64,000 nucleotides of DNA from Saprospiraceae bacterium (GCA_016717105.1 JADKGF010000003.1:1-64000); one strand, 5' to 3'. Shown: positions 48,088-58,296, numbered from the stretch's first letter. Translations and numbers: made by a program. Notes: generated by a model not told the origin, from the sequence alone.

Positions 48088-48557
48088 TGGAAGAGTTAAT
48101 TTGGAAATATGTGGATAATCTCTGTACGCCTGATGAGCGGCAACAGGTAGAACAATTAGTTCAAAACGATCCGAAATTTAAAATTATATTTGAAGAAATC
48201 GTAGCACTAAATGCGATATTCGCTAAGGATAAACCTAAACAAATGCACGATCAGTTTAAATCAACCTTGATTGCCCAAATCCAAAAAGAATTAGTAAAAA
48301 CTACATCTAAGCCTGCTACCATTTTGTCAACTCAATGGATCATATCATTAGCAATACCTGCGATAGGCGCCATTATTTATGCGATACTTAGTCCAGCTCA
48401 ATCACCAATACTACCTACAATTGATGTCCCTCTGAGCGACAAGACTATTGAAATGGCACTATGGTCGATGACAGGATTTTTGCTTTTACTTTTGGCTGAT
48501 TACACCATAAAGAAAATGCACTTTTTCAAAAAGATGTCACATTTTCATTTGGTTTAA
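48084..48557 (+). CDS. Probable membrane anti-sigma factor
   Basis: This 157-residue protein has a soluble N-terminal domain of about 70 residues (MMEELIWKYVDNLCTPDERQQVEQL, a helical pattern seen in anti-sigma and zinc-less anti-sigma domains), then two hydrophobic segments (about 88-106 and 127-142) and a basic tail. Its position directly behind an ECF sigma, with overlapping codons, supports the assignment. No zinc-binding HxxxCxxC is present. Confidence 0.7.
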   Translation: MMEELIWKYVDNLCTPDERQQVEQLVQNDPKFKIIFEEIVALNAIFAKDKPKQMHDQFKSTLIAQIQKELVKTTSKPATILSTQWIISLAIPAIGAIIYAILSPAQSPILPTIDVPLSDKTIEMALWSMTGFLLLLLADYTIKKMHFFKKMSHFHLV

Positions 48558-48580
48558 TCTTTTCCTACTTTTAAAAATAC

Positions 48581-50533
48581 TTACAACGTTTCTTTCAGCC
48601 ATTTGAAAAATTCCCTTTGCCACACCAAGCTATTCTGAGGCTTTATGACCCAATGGTTTTCGTCTGGAAGATAAAGCAATTTACTCTTTAGACCTTTGAG
48701 TTGCGCTGCGGTAAAGGCTTCCAATCCTTGATTCTCAGGAATTCGATAATCTCTACCGCCTTGAATAATATATATAGGTGTATCCCATTTTTGTACATGA
48801 TGCACAGGATTGAAATCTCGGTAAGTTTTACTGTTTTTTTCTTCCCAATATGGTCCACCAAAGTCATAATTTACAAAAAATATCTCTTCAGTAGAGCCAT
48901 ACATACTGTACAGATTAAAACTACCATCGTGTGCAATAAATGTTTTGAATCGCTTATTGTGTATTCCAGCAAGGTAAAATACAGAATATCCACCATAGCT
49001 AGCACCTACAGCACCCAATCTACTTTTGTCAACATAAGTTTCCTTTGAAACATCATCGATAGCTGACAGATAATCTTGAATATTTTGTCCGCCCCAATCC
49101 TTACTGATTTCGTGATTCCATGCTACACCATGTCCGGGCATACCACGTCGATTTGGTGCCACGACGATATATCCTTGACTAGCCATGAGATGGAGATTCC
49201 ACCGGTAGGAATAAAACTGTGTAAGTGCCGACTGTGGTCCACCTTGACAATATAGTAACGTAGGATATTTTTTATTTGGGTCAAATCCCGGAGGATATAC
49301 GACCCAAACCAACATCTGTTTGCCATCTGTTGTCGTGACATAACGTCTTTCTGTCTTCGCTTCTGCAATATTTTTGTACAAATCTGTATTTACATTTGTC
49401 AGTTGTGTCCATTTTTGTGAGACTGTATTATAAGAATAAATTTCAGCAGCTCTATTCATACTTACCCTAGATACTATTATCAGATCACCAGTAAGGCCTA
49501 TGATATCATTGACGTCCCAATCACCTTTAGTCAGCTGACGCACCGTAGGTAATTTCCTTGTCATACCTGGAAAATCCACCTCAAAAAGTTGTAAAGTCCC
49601 GTCAACGGCAGCTGTAAAGAATAAATTTTTACCGTTTTTTGCCCAAATGAAACTTTGTACGGATTCATCCCATTGTGCAGTTAAGTTATAAGTGATTCCT
49701 TTTGAAATGACTTTAAGATCATTTTTATCCGCTTCGTATCCATCAGTTGCCATACTTAGATAGGCGAGATCTCCGCTTATAGAATAACTTGGAGCAACAT
49801 CATATCCTTTATTTGCTTCGGTTAGATTTGTGGTATTTCCAGTTGCGATGTTATATTGATACAAATCAGTATTGGTGCTTTGTACAGCTTGAGTACCTTT
49901 GGATTTTTTACTTACGTAAACGATGCTTTTGCTGTCTGGACTCCAAATATAATCTTCACTTCCACCAAATGGTTTTTGTGGACAATTGTAAGGCATACCT
50001 TCTAAGATATCCTTGTATGTAGAATCAGCAGCTGTTGCGCTTCCGAATAAAACATGGTTATAAGTACCGTCATTCCATGTGTCCCAATGTCTGTAATCTA
50101 GTGATGTATAAATCTGTGCTGTAGATTTTTGCAGGTCTGGGTGGAAGTCAAAACCATGTACTGGTTCAACCTTGACAGCTCTATCTGCCAATTTGTATTT
50201 CCCATCAGGACTCAAATTCCTGTCATGCAGTTCATTGCTTGGATTAGTTACATCTTCTACTATTCCAGATTGGATATTGACTTTATATGTCTTGCTTGAG
50301 AATGAATTTTCAGAAACTTGAGGCGTCGAGACTTTATATACTATGTAATTATCATCTTTTGACAATCCCAACCCGGTTACACGTTTTACATCCCACAATA
50401 GTTCGGGTGACATAGCCAATTTTGTTGGTTCTGCTGGTTTAATTGCTGGTTTCTGTACAGCAGCTTTTTGTGCATTACAAGCTAAGAACTGAACTGCAAA
50501 CATAATGACAAAAAGGTATCTGAAATTTTGCAT
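48581..50533 (-). CDS. S9-family prolyl oligopeptidase / DPP IV-like peptidase
   Basis: This 650-residue secreted protein (signal peptide MQNFRYLFVIMFAVQFLACNA, with a lipobox-like Cys) has an N-terminal beta-propeller (residues about 40-400, repeats such as DDNYIVYKVSTP and WSPDSKSIVYVS) and a C-terminal hydrolase. The triad can be placed at Ser512 (GASYGG), Asp595 (GGRDYRIP) and His627 (DENHW). Such enzymes cleave short peptides, often after Pro or Ala, in the periplasm. Confidence 0.93.
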   Translation of the reverse strand: MQNFRYLFVIMFAVQFLACNAQKAAVQKPAIKPAEPTKLAMSPELLWDVKRVTGLGLSKDDNYIVYKVSTPQVSENSFSSKTYKVNIQSGIVEDVTNPSNELHDRNLSPDGKYKLADRAVKVEPVHGFDFHPDLQKSTAQIYTSLDYRHWDTWNDGTYNHVLFGSATAADSTYKDILEGMPYNCPQKPFGGSEDYIWSPDSKSIVYVSKKSKGTQAVQSTNTDLYQYNIATGNTTNLTEANKGYDVAPSYSISGDLAYLSMATDGYEADKNDLKVISKGITYNLTAQWDESVQSFIWAKNGKNLFFTAAVDGTLQLFEVDFPGMTRKLPTVRQLTKGDWDVNDIIGLTGDLIIVSRVSMNRAAEIYSYNTVSQKWTQLTNVNTDLYKNIAEAKTERRYVTTTDGKQMLVWVVYPPGFDPNKKYPTLLYCQGGPQSALTQFYSYRWNLHLMASQGYIVVAPNRRGMPGHGVAWNHEISKDWGGQNIQDYLSAIDDVSKETYVDKSRLGAVGASYGGYSVFYLAGIHNKRFKTFIAHDGSFNLYSMYGSTEEIFFVNYDFGGPYWEEKNSKTYRDFNPVHHVQKWDTPIYIIQGGRDYRIPENQGLEAFTAAQLKGLKSKLLYLPDENHWVIKPQNSLVWQREFFKWLKETL

Positions 50534-50562
50534 TTGGAATATTTTTCTTAATGATTAATAGA

Positions 50563-50570
50563 CAAAAGTA
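50563..50570 (-). promoter_or_regulatory. Promoter -7 box for the S9 peptidase
   Basis: The minus strand reads GTTACTTTTGTC, an exact TAnnTTTG box, 29 nt upstream of the ATG at 50533. Confidence 0.42.
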
Positions 50571-50606
50571 ACAATTATTTTTTAGTTTGAAAATTTTCTG
50601 GTTACA

Positions 50607-51194
50607 TCACTTGTTCAGAAGTTTATTTAGTTCAAGATATACTTCTCGCATTGGCAAGCCCATGACATTAGAATAGCTTCCCGAAATATCAGCTACTTTG
50701 CACAATCCGATCCAATCCTGAATGCCATATCCACCAGCTTTGTCAAATGGTTCGTGTGTTTTGATATAATAGTCCATTTCATCTGCATTTATTTGGTCAA
50801 AACGTACATTAGTTGTTACAGTAAATGTTATCGTTTTTTCTATTGTCATCAAACAAACTCCAGTAGCTACAGTGTGTGTTCGATTGCTCAACTGTGATAA
50901 CATCAATACAGCTTCATCATAATCGGCAGGTTTGTTATATATGATGTCATTTACAATTACTACACTATCCGCCGTTAACAAACATTCATCCATTTGAAGC
51001 GTTGACCTGAGCGCTTCAGCTATTCTAAGTGCCAAATGTTCTGCAACTTCAATTGAAGGCATATTCGGATCAAAACTTTCGTCGGTCTCAAGTACCCTAA
51101 TTTCGAAGTTAAATCCTGCTTCAGTCAATAACTGATGTCTTCGTGGAGACTTGGATCCGAGTATCAGTTTCTTGGAATTGTTTGTGTTAGTCAT
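50607..51194 (-). CDS. maf: Maf-family nucleotide pyrophosphatase
   Basis: This 195-residue protein has the Maf signature LGSKSPRRHQLL near the N-terminus, then TADSVVIVND and the C-terminal QDWIGLCKVADISGSYSNVMGLPM. Maf proteins hydrolyse non-canonical or canonical NTPs (dTTP/UTP type) and limit septum formation or mutagenesis. The gene overlaps the prenyltransferase stop by 8 nt. The four genes from iscX down to maf are packed head-to-tail with short gaps or overlaps, so one operon is likely. Confidence 0.92.
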   Translation of the reverse strand: MTNTNNSKKLILGSKSPRRHQLLTEAGFNFEIRVLETDESFDPNMPSIEVAEHLALRIAEALRSTLQMDECLLTADSVVIVNDIIYNKPADYDEAVLMLSQLSNRTHTVATGVCLMTIEKTITFTVTTNVRFDQINADEMDYYIKTHEPFDKAGGYGIQDWIGLCKVADISGSYSNVMGLPMREVYLELNKLLNK

Positions 51195-52128
51195 GAATGA
51201 TTGTTTGGGACATCAAAATGCATGCTCCTAAGCCTGCTAGCATTGTCCATTTAAGAATACTGCTTATATGTTGGAAATCTTTTTTTTGAGTACTTTTTGT
51301 CAATATTTGAATGATGATTATCAATGGTGCCACCACCAATAAGCCCAAGTACACTTTGACTCGGAAGTCTAATAGTAAGGTTGTACTTATTATCCAAATT
51401 AAAAGTATCGCAATGGTTACCACCAATAAGATTATGCAAATATTTTTAGCACGAGTGAAGCCGTATTTTATTGGCAATGTCATTATTCCTTGAGTTTTAT
51501 CACCTTCGGCATCTTCGATGTCCTTTATAATTTCCCTGATCAGATTGACAAGAAATGAAAAGACCATAAAGAAAATCAGGATATTGAGAACTGCTTCACT
51601 TTGTAATTGACTATTGGAGTGAAACAAAAAATGTCTTTCAGCGACCATTACAATTCCACTCACGAAAGCAATAAAAAGGCTTACAATAATATTACCAGTT
51701 AATACTGAATTTTTATATTTGAATGAATAAAAATATAAGAGCATACTTGCTAATGGATAAAGAGTGATGAGCGGGATGTTTTGAGTCTTCCATGCTATAA
51801 ATATGGAAATAAGGAAACCTGCAATCACAATGGAAATGTAGAAAATCCAACCATTTCTCTCGGTAATAGGATAGGGTATGTAGGTTTTGTGTGGTTTGTT
51901 TATGAAATCAGCTTTAAAATCCGCAATGTCATTTATAACATACCCACCAGCAGCAATGAGTACAGTTGTCGATATAAATAAATATAATATGAAACCTTGT
52001 AATGTAGTGTATGTTCCAATGCTGGCAAACAGATAATGATAAATAATACCTTGGGTAAGAGCTACCATCAACAGATTTTTGGGCCTGATGATTTTGAAGT
52101 ATGCAGATATGGTTTTTAGAAATTCCAC
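51187..52128 (-). CDS. UbiA-family prenyltransferase
   Basis: I favour a GTG start at 52128 (VEFLKTISAYFKIIRPKN), because the longer frame lies wholly inside kdsC. About 313 residues with eight or nine helices. The Asp-rich motifs are VINDIADFKADFINKP and the second, IREIIKDIEDAEGDKTQG. In Bacteroidota this subgroup is often annotated as geranylgeranylglycerol-phosphate geranylgeranyltransferase. The actual acceptor (quinone ring, heme or glycerol phosphate) is not determined. Confidence 0.82.
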   Translation of the reverse strand: MEFLKTISAYFKIIRPKNLLMVALTQGIIYHYLFASIGTYTTLQGFILYLFISTTVLIAAGGYVINDIADFKADFINKPHKTYIPYPITERNGWIFYISIVIAGFLISIFIAWKTQNIPLITLYPLASMLLYFYSFKYKNSVLTGNIIVSLFIAFVSGIVMVAERHFLFHSNSQLQSEAVLNILIFFMVFSFLVNLIREIIKDIEDAEGDKTQGIMTLPIKYGFTRAKNICIILLVVTIAILLIWIISTTLLLDFRVKVYLGLLVVAPLIIIIQILTKSTQKKDFQHISSILKWTMLAGLGACILMSQTIIHD

Positions 52129-52613
52129 TTTCCCTGAAGTCGCATGACTCGCTCTATTACTTCGCGGACACATCCATGCCCGCCTTTATTTGGGGAGATG
52201 TACATGGCTTTTTGTAGATTTTCTGGTGCAGCATCGGCCGGACATGCAGATATGCCTACCTTGTCATATAATACTAGATCAGGTATATCATCACCCATAA
52301 ATAGGATTTCTTGTTTTTTTAGGGAGAGTTTACCGGCCAAATCATCAAATGCAGCTGTTTTTTCGGCCAGCTTGTCATATATATAAGGAATACCCAATAA
52401 TTCAAAACGTTTTCTGACTCCTGTAGAAAATCCTTTTGTGATAATAGCTACTTGATAACCATTTTGCATGGCTATTTTTACAGCTTGACCGTCTCGGGTA
52501 CTCATTGTACGCAGCAACTCACCTGATTCCGTGACGATTACTTCACCATTGGTAAACACACCATCCACATCAAAAACAAAAGTAGTGATGTAATTAAACA
52601 AACTGTGGTCCAT
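52116..52613 (-). CDS. kdsC: KDO 8-phosphate phosphatase (HAD family)
   Basis: This 165-residue tetrameric-type HAD enzyme has the nucleophile motif VFDVDGVFTNG, motif II IITKG, and motif III MGDDIPDL. The lack of a cap domain fits KdsC, which releases phosphate from KDO 8-phosphate for LPS inner core. The neighbouring LPS gene lpxH is far away (32 kb), so clustering gives no support. Confidence 0.92.
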   Translation of the reverse strand: MDHSLFNYITTFVFDVDGVFTNGEVIVTESGELLRTMSTRDGQAVKIAMQNGYQVAIITKGFSTGVRKRFELLGIPYIYDKLAEKTAAFDDLAGKLSLKKQEILFMGDDIPDLVLYDKVGISACPADAAPENLQKAMYISPNKGGHGCVREVIERVMRLQGKWNF

Positions 52614-52615
52614 AT

Positions 52616-52861
52616 TTATTGATTATCTCGCCATTCATATACCCACTTGGCCTGTATTTGTTCCAAATGAGCCTCATTGCATTCTTCACGTTTACCTGCA
52701 AAATTAGGAATTTCAAGCACCCAATCCAATAAATCAGTAAATCGAATTCTAAATATTTTTCCTTCATTGAAGTCATCTCCGAATTTTTCATAGAGCTTCA
52801 TGCCTATGTCTTCGTGGTCATTCCAGAAAATAGGGTGGTTATCTATGTCTTCAAAGGCCAT
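52616..52861 (-). CDS. iscX: IscX-like protein
   Basis: This 81-residue acidic protein has the IscX pattern HEDIGMKLYEKFGDDFNEG, IRFTDLLDWVLEIPNFAG, and CNEAHLEQIQAKWVYEW. E. coli IscX (66 residues) binds IscS and iron and modulates Fe-S cluster assembly. Here it is longer at the N-terminus by about 12 residues. The stop is 2 nt before the kdsC start, so it probably heads the iscX-kdsC-ubiA-maf operon. Confidence 0.78.
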   Translation of the reverse strand: MAFEDIDNHPIFWNDHEDIGMKLYEKFGDDFNEGKIFRIRFTDLLDWVLEIPNFAGKREECNEAHLEQIQAKWVYEWRDNQ

Positions 52862-53177
52862 AATTCTGATTTTAAAATTTCAATTTTTGAGTAAACTACA
52901 AGAACAAATCAATCCTATCAATTGTTTAACAAACTGTCTTCTTACTCAATCAGAAAATTTAAAAACAATTTTGAAAGGTATTTTCTGTAATATTTTTATT
53001 ATATATTGAATATCAAATAATTATAATTTAGATTTGATATTGTGTGCCAAATCACCAATAATTTTTATCAAATTTTTAAAATAAATTTTTTTTATATTCG
53101 GAAAAGATATACCTTTGCATCGCTTTTGGAAAAAGTTCCATTTGTAGTTTGAAATATTGAAGTTTTTTTCATAGCAT
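52862..53177. other. AT-rich spacer upstream of the tRNA/tuf cluster
   Basis: This stretch of about 316 nt has no gene. It carries the iscX operon promoter leftward and the tRNA operon promoter rightward. The right half has long T and A runs just upstream of the TACCTTTG box. Confidence 0.5.
53110..53117 (+). promoter_or_regulatory. Promoter -7 box for the tRNA-tuf operon
   Basis: TATACCTTTGC contains TACCTTTG, an exact TAnnTTTG match, 61 nt before the first tRNA. An upstream T8 run replaces a clear -33 TTG. Strong stable-RNA promoters in Bacteroidota commonly look like this. Confidence 0.55.
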
Positions 53178-53251
53178 GCCGATGTAGCTCAGCTGGCCAG
53201 AGCAGCTGATTTGTAATCAGCGGGTCGGGGGTTCGAATCCCTCCATCGGCT
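53178..53251 (+). tRNA. tRNA-Thr (TGT)
   Basis: Acceptor GCCGATG pairs with CATCGGC. The anticodon stem is GCTGA/TCAGC with loop TTTGTAA. The T-arm contains GGTTCGAATCC and the CCA end is encoded (53252-53254). Confidence 0.95.
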
Positions 53252-53263
53252 CCAAATGGGAGA

Positions 53264-53347
53264 GGGGATGCGCCGAAGTTGGAGAGTCGGGACAGACTGT
53301 AAATCTGTTGTCTTATGGCTGAATAGGTTCGAATCCTATCATCCCCA
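53264..53347 (+). tRNA. tRNA-Tyr (GTA)
   Basis: Acceptor GGGGATG pairs with CATCCCC. The anticodon loop is CTGTAAA (GTA). It has the long variable arm expected of bacterial tRNA-Tyr and the T-arm GGTTCGAATCC. CCA is not encoded. Confidence 0.93.
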
Positions 53348-53380
53348 CAACTGCTCTCTGAAAAGAAGTTTGACAGCATT

Positions 53381-53453
53381 GCGGAAGTAGCTCAGTTGGT
53401 AGAGCATCAGCCTTCCAAGCTGAGGGTCGCGAGTTCGAGTCTCGTCTTCCGCT
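53381..53453 (+). tRNA. tRNA-Gly (TCC)
   Basis: Acceptor GCGGAAG pairs with CTTCCGC. The anticodon region AGCCTTCCAAGCT gives TCC. T-arm GAGTTCGAGTC; encoded CCA follows. Confidence 0.95.
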
Positions 53454-53492
53454 CCAATTTTCCAAAAACCCGGAGCTAATAAAATATAATTG

Positions 53493-53564
<72 letters not shown>

Positions 53565-53620
53565 CATTTTATTGTATATCATTTATTACTAATATTTAAA
53601 GTTCAGAAAAATTTTCACTG

Positions 53621-54817
53621 ATGGCTAAATCAACATTTGTAAGAACCAAACCACACGTAAATATCGGAACGATTGGTCACGTTGACCACGGTAAGACAAC
53701 ACTTACTGCCGCAATCACTTACGTGCTTTCTGAAAAGGGCTTTGCAGAGAAGAAGGATTACGATTCTATCGACGCAGCTCCTGAAGAAAAAGAAAGAGGT
53801 ATCACAATCAACACAGCACACGTTGAGTATGAAACCGAAAACAGACACTATGCTCACGTAGATTGTCCAGGTCACGCCGATTATGTAAAAAACATGGTGA
53901 CTGGTGCTGCGCAAATGGATGGTGCAATTTTAGTGTGTGCAGCTACAGATGGTCCTATGCCTCAGACAAGAGAGCATATCCTTCTTGCTAGACAGGTAGG
54001 TGTACCTGCTGTAGTTGTATTTATGAATAAAGTAGATCTTGTGGATGACCCTGAGATGCTAGAACTTGTTGAAATGGAATTAAGAGAGTTATTAAGCTCT
54101 TACCAATTTGACGGTGACAATGCAGCGATTATTCAAGGTTCTGCTATTAAGGCACTTGAAGGAGAAGCTGGAGCAAAACAAAAGATCTTAGATCTTATGG
54201 CAGCTGTAGATGCTCAAATTCCTGAGCCTGTAAGAGATGTAGATAAGACTTTCCTTATGCCTATCGAAGACGTATTCTCTATCACTGGTAGAGGTACTGT
54301 TGCAACTGGTAGAATAGAAAGAGGTGTTATCAATACAGGTGATCCAGTAGAGATCATCGGTATGATGAAGCCTGGCGACAAGCCTTTAAACTCTACAGTT
54401 ACTGGAGTTGAGATGTTCAGAAAGATCCTTGAAAGAGGTGAAGCTGGAGATAACGCAGGTATCCTTTTGAGAGGTATTGAAAAAGATGCAATCAGAAGAG
54501 GTATGGTTATCATCAAACCAGGTTCTGTAAAGCCACACGCTCACTTCAAGTGTGAGATCTATGTACTTGGTAAAGATGAAGGTGGAAGACACACTCCTTT
54601 CTTTAACGGTTACAGACCTCAGTTCTATTTCAGAACAACTGACGTTACTGGTGATGTTACACTACCTGCAGGAGTAGAAATGGTAATGCCAGGTGATAAC
54701 GTTTCTCTTGAAGTTAAATTGATCAGTCCTATCGCAATGGAGAAAGGTCTTCGTTTTGCGATCAGAGAAGGAGGTAGAACTGTTGGTGCAGGTCAGGTTA
54801 CTGAAATCATTGCTTAA
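53621..54817 (+). CDS. tuf: Elongation factor Tu
   Basis: This 398-residue protein has [10 protein letters not shown] (P-loop, residues 19-28), the switch region [18 protein letters not shown] (G3) and NKVDLVDD (G4), and domains 2 and 3 to the terminal [11 protein letters not shown]. It delivers aminoacyl-tRNA to the ribosome. Codon use is strongly biased, as expected of a highly expressed gene. It is followed by a perfect hairpin terminator. Confidence 0.99.
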   Translation: MAKSTFVRTKPHVNIGTIGHVDHGKTTLTAAITYVLSEKGFAEKKDYDSIDAAPEEKERGITINTAHVEYETENRHYAHVDCPGHADYVKNMVTGAAQMDGAILVCAATDGPMPQTREHILLARQVGVPAVVVFMNKVDLVDDPEMLELVEMELRELLSSYQFDGDNAAIIQGSAIKALEGEAGAKQKILDLMAAVDAQIPEPVRDVDKTFLMPIEDVFSITGRGTVATGRIERGVINTGDPVEIIGMMKPGDKPLNSTVTGVEMFRKILERGEAGDNAGILLRGIEKDAIRRGMVIIKPGSVKPHAHFKCEIYVLGKDEGGRHTPFFNGYRPQFYFRTTDVTGDVTLPAGVEMVMPGDNVSLEVKLISPIAMEKGLRFAIREGGRTVGAGQVTEIIA

Positions 54818-54843
54818 TAGTCTTCCGACATATAAATTTAATG

Positions 54844-54876
54844 AAAATTAAGTGCTTTTAGGAGCACTTAATTTTT
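54844..54876 (+). terminator. Intrinsic terminator after tuf
   Basis: A perfect 13-bp stem (AAAATTAAGTGCT / AGCACTTAATTTT) with a 6-nt loop TTTAGG runs into a T tract. It separates tuf from tRNA-Trp/secE. Confidence 0.85.
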
Positions 54877-54908
54877 CATTTTTTGTGAATGTTTGATTTC
54901 ACAGTCTT

Positions 54909-54981
54909 AGGGGAGTAGCTCAATTGGTAGAGTGGCGGTCTCCAAAACCGTAGGTCGCAGGTTCGAGCCCTGTCTCCCCTG
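54909..54981 (+). tRNA. tRNA-Trp (CCA)
   Basis: Acceptor AGGGGAG pairs with CTCCCCT. The anticodon loop CTCCAAA gives CCA, and the discriminator is G as expected for Trp. T-arm AGGTTCGAGCC. Its place between tuf and secE is standard for many bacteria. Confidence 0.95.
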
Positions 54982-55037
54982 CAATTTTGTAATAATATTC
55001 TGTTTTTCAGAAAGTTTAAATGAATAGATAATAGATC

Positions 55038-55226
55038 ATGGAGAATATCAGACTATATCTCAGAGAGAGTTATGACGAGCTTATCAATCACGTCACATGG
55101 CCTACTTGGCCTGAATTGTTTAGTAGTGCAAGACTTGTTATTGTATCTACTATAATTATCTCATTAATCATTTTCCTTTTCGATTTTATAGCTAATAATT
55201 TATTGAAGTTTATTTACGAACTTTAA
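55038..55226 (+). CDS. secE: Preprotein translocase subunit SecE
   Basis: This 62-residue single-span protein has the conserved amphipathic stretch ESYDELINHVTWPTWPEL followed by one transmembrane helix (about 35-55). It clamps SecY in the inner-membrane translocon. The short form is normal for Bacteroidota. Confidence 0.95.
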   Translation: MENIRLYLRESYDELINHVTWPTWPELFSSARLVIVSTIIISLIIFLFDFIANNLLKFIYEL

Positions 55227-55251
55227 TTTATGATGCTTTAATTATACTAAG

Positions 55252-55800
55252 ATGTCAGAAGATAAAAAATGGTATTCATTACGGGTAGTAAGCGGTAAGG
55301 AGAAGAGCATAAAAGAACGTATTGTGTTGGAAATCCAGCGCAATAAGTGGAATGATGTGGTTACTCAAGTATTGGTACCATCTGAAAAAGTTTACAAAAT
55401 TAGAAATGGTAAGAAGGTAATTCTTGAACGTAATATTCTTCCAGGATACATTTTGGTGGAAGCGGTCTTTCAAAAATTCTCTGGTGAAATAGTTCAAACT
55501 ATCAGCAATGTAGCCAATGTAATCCACTTCCTTGGTAAAACTCACCCAATACCCATGTCCCAGACGGAAGCAAACCGAATGTTGGGTAAAGTAGATGACT
55601 CACAGGAAGTGACTGCTGCTATGATTGAGCCGTTTATTGTAGGCGAGACAATCAAAATTATCGATGGTCCTTTCAATGATTTTGTAGGTGATGTCAAAGA
55701 AGTGAATGAAGACAAAAAGAAATTGAAAGTAATTGTAAAGATTTTCGGCAGAGGTACAGAAGTGGAGTTGAATTACATGCAAGTCGAAAAACAATCATAA
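55252..55800 (+). CDS. nusG: Transcription antitermination factor NusG
   Basis: This 182-residue protein has an NGN domain (KWYSLRVVSGKEKSIKERI, LPGYILVEAVF) and a C-terminal KOW domain (FIVGETIKIIDGPFNDFVGDV). It couples RNA polymerase with Rho or the ribosome. The length is normal for the family. Confidence 0.97.
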   Translation: MSEDKKWYSLRVVSGKEKSIKERIVLEIQRNKWNDVVTQVLVPSEKVYKIRNGKKVILERNILPGYILVEAVFQKFSGEIVQTISNVANVIHFLGKTHPIPMSQTEANRMLGKVDDSQEVTAAMIEPFIVGETIKIIDGPFNDFVGDVKEVNEDKKKLKVIVKIFGRGTEVELNYMQVEKQS

Positions 55801-55876
55801 ATAACAAATAGACTTTAGATCCATTTTGGTGCTTCCCTAAAGTCGACGTATTAATTTTAATAAACCAGTAAACAAA

Positions 55877-56341
55877 ATGGCAAAAGAAATTCAAACATAT
55901 GTAAAGCTTCAGGTTAAAGGTGGAATGGCAAATCCTGCGCCTCCTGTTGGACCTGCTTTGGGTTCCAAAGGCTTGAATATTATGGAGTTCTGTAAAAGAT
56001 TTAATGCAGAGACTCAGGATTCTATGGGTAAAGTTTTACCTGTTTTAATCACCGTTTATAAGGATAAGTCGTTTGATTTTATCATTAAAACACCACCAGC
56101 AGCAGCACAGTTGATGGAATTGGCAAAACTAAAAAGTGGTTCAGCACAACCTAATAGAAATAAAGTGGGTTCCGTTTCTTGGGATCAAATCAAAGGCATA
56201 GCTGAAAACAAAATGAAAGACCTTAATGCTTTTACCATAGAATCAGCAATGAGTATGGTGGCAGGTACTGCAAGAAGTATGGGTATCACAGTTTCAGGTG
56301 ACGCACCTTGGGCTAAAGGGAGCGTAGCTGAGGAAAATTAA
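55877..56341 (+). CDS. rplK: Ribosomal protein L11
   Basis: This 154-residue protein has the L11 signature [21 protein letters not shown] and C-terminal [26 protein letters not shown]. It binds 23S rRNA at the GTPase centre. It is slightly longer than the E. coli protein through an acidic tail (SVAEEN). Confidence 0.98.
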   Translation: MAKEIQTYVKLQVKGGMANPAPPVGPALGSKGLNIMEFCKRFNAETQDSMGKVLPVLITVYKDKSFDFIIKTPPAAAQLMELAKLKSGSAQPNRNKVGSVSWDQIKGIAENKMKDLNAFTIESAMSMVAGTARSMGITVSGDAPWAKGSVAEEN

Positions 56342-56408
56342 TTTTTTTAACTGGTAAGGGAGTTATTTATGTATTTTAAATAACGCTAATACCTTAAATA
56401 TTTTATTA

Positions 56409-57101
56409 ATGGCAAAAGTAAGTAAAAAAAGACAAGCCGTCAATGCTAAAATTGATGCAACTAAACTTTACGCTCTTAGAGACGCCGCAGCATTAGTAAA
56501 AGAGATCAATACCACAAAATTTGATGCATCAGTAGACGTGCACGTAAGATTGGGTGTAGATCCTCGTAAGGCTGACCAAGCGATAAGAGGTACAGTTTCA
56601 CTACCACACGGTACTGGTAAAGTAAAAAGAGTGTTGGTTTTGTGCACACCTGACAAGGAAGCAGAAGCTAAAGCTGCAGGTGCAGATTACGTTGGTTTAG
56701 ATGAGTTTATCACTAAGATCAGTCAAGGTTGGACCGATGTAGATGTTATCATAGCTATGCCAAGTGTAATGGCTAAGGTAGGTCAAATCGGTAGAATCCT
56801 AGGACCTAGAGGTTTGATGCCAAATCCTAAAACAGGAACAGTTACTTTAAATGTAGGAGCTGCTGTTGAAGAAGTTAAAGCTGGTAAAATTTCATTTAGG
56901 GTAGATAAGTATGGTATTATCCATTCACCTATCGGTCGTGTTTCATTTACACCAGAAAAATTGGCAGAGAATGCCATCGAGTTAATCTCTACACTGGAGA
57001 AAATGAAGCCTTCTACTGCCAAGGGAACATACATGAAGGGTATAAGCATGGCGAGTACAATGAGTCCAGGTATTTCAATTGACACAAAAACCATTAGATA
57101 A
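56409..57101 (+). CDS. rplA: Ribosomal protein L1
   Basis: This 230-residue protein has the L1 signature region [18 protein letters not shown] and [18 protein letters not shown]. It forms the L1 stalk and usually represses its own operon by binding the mRNA leader. Confidence 0.98.
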   Translation: MAKVSKKRQAVNAKIDATKLYALRDAAALVKEINTTKFDASVDVHVRLGVDPRKADQAIRGTVSLPHGTGKVKRVLVLCTPDKEAEAKAAGADYVGLDEFITKISQGWTDVDVIIAMPSVMAKVGQIGRILGPRGLMPNPKTGTVTLNVGAAVEEVKAGKISFRVDKYGIIHSPIGRVSFTPEKLAENAIELISTLEKMKPSTAKGTYMKGISMASTMSPGISIDTKTIR

Positions 57102-57120
57102 ACCCTATAAATATTAAGAA

Positions 57121-57645
57121 ATGACACGTACAGATAAAGGTTTATTAATACAGGAGTTAAAGGAGAAGTTTGAAAACTCTTCATTTTTTTATGTAACAGA
57201 TGCTTCGACACTTTCTGTTGCTAAAATCAATCAGTTGAGAAGAACATGCTTTGAAAAAGGTATTGAAATCAAAACTGTTAAGAATACTTTAGCTATTCAA
57301 GCAATGGGAGACCATGCTGAGAGCAAAAACTTTAAGGCAATATTTGATGCTTTTAAAGGACAAAGTACTGTATTGTTTTCAAATGATGGTAAGTTGCCAG
57401 CTACAGTTATTAAAGAATTTAGAGGTAAAGATGAAAAGCCATTATTAAAGGCGGCGTACATTGACTCTGATATATTCTTTGGTGATGACCAATTGGAAAT
57501 CCTTACTAAACTCAAAACTAAGAACGAATTGATAGGTGATGTAATATTTATGTTACAATCTCCTGCTCAAAATGTAATCAGTGCTTTGAAGTCAGGTGGT
57601 GCAACCATAGCGGGCGTACTGAAAACTTTAGAAGAAAGAGGATAA
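57121..57645 (+). CDS. rplJ: Ribosomal protein L10
   Basis: This 174-residue protein begins [17 protein letters not shown], with [20 protein letters not shown] and [13 protein letters not shown]. It anchors the L7/L12 dimers on the stalk. It lies 19 nt after rplA. Confidence 0.97.
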   Translation: MTRTDKGLLIQELKEKFENSSFFYVTDASTLSVAKINQLRRTCFEKGIEIKTVKNTLAIQAMGDHAESKNFKAIFDAFKGQSTVLFSNDGKLPATVIKEFRGKDEKPLLKAAYIDSDIFFGDDQLEILTKLKTKNELIGDVIFMLQSPAQNVISALKSGGATIAGVLKTLEERG

Positions 57646-57739
57646 TAATTATCACAGTGTATATTAGAATGTTACGTTATAGCTTCCAACATTAACGCAT
57701 TTTTTTTAAAATTTTAAAATTTATTAAAACCATTATATC

Positions 57740-58120
57740 ATGGCAGATTTAAAATCATTCGCAGAGCAATTAGTTAACTTAACAGTTAAAGAAGTAAGTG
57801 AATTAGCTCAAATATTGAAGGACGAATATGGTATCGAACCTGCAGCAGCAGCAGTTGCAGTAGCAGCTCCAGCAGCAGGCGGTTCAGCAGCAGATGCTCC
57901 AGTTGAAAAAACTGAATTCGACATTCATTTAACTTCTGCAGGTGCAAATAAACTTGCAATTGTAAAAGAAGTTAAAACATTGCTTAACCTTGGTTTGAAG
58001 GAAGCTAAAGACTTAGTTGATGCAGCACCTTCATTATTGAAGGCAGGAGCATCTAAAGCAGAAGCTGACTCTATCAAGGCGACCCTTGAAGGAGCAGGTG
58101 CTTCAGTTGATCTTAAATAA
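57740..58120 (+). CDS. rplL: Ribosomal protein L7/L12
   Basis: This 126-residue protein has the N-terminal dimer domain [19 protein letters not shown], an Ala-rich hinge (residues about 37-54), and the C-terminal domain with [22 protein letters not shown]. It is the multi-copy stalk protein that recruits elongation factors. Confidence 0.98.
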   Translation: MADLKSFAEQLVNLTVKEVSELAQILKDEYGIEPAAAAVAVAAPAAGGSAADAPVEKTEFDIHLTSAGANKLAIVKEVKTLLNLGLKEAKDLVDAAPSLLKAGASKAEADSIKATLEGAGASVDLK

Positions 58121-58179
58121 TATAATAAGGTCTTTAGGGCTTAATTTCAGAAGTTAAGTCTGAAAAACAAATGATATCT

Positions 58180-58208
58180 GGCTTAACCGACCTCGGGTTG
58201 GTTAAGCC
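58180..58208 (+). terminator. Hairpin between rplL and rpoB (attenuator candidate)
   Basis: GGCTTAACC pairs with GGTTAAGCC, extended inside by GACC/GGTT around a TCG loop, a stem of 13 bp. A T8 run follows about 20 nt later rather than directly. In E. coli the same interval holds a partial terminator and RNase III site that sets the rplL to rpoB ratio. Confidence 0.55.
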
Positions 58209-58296
58209 TATCGTCATTAAAGAGTTATTTTTTTTTGAACAATACTGATCGTTTTGTTCTTTATTTAACGAATTGTGCTAAACAAATAACAAAAGT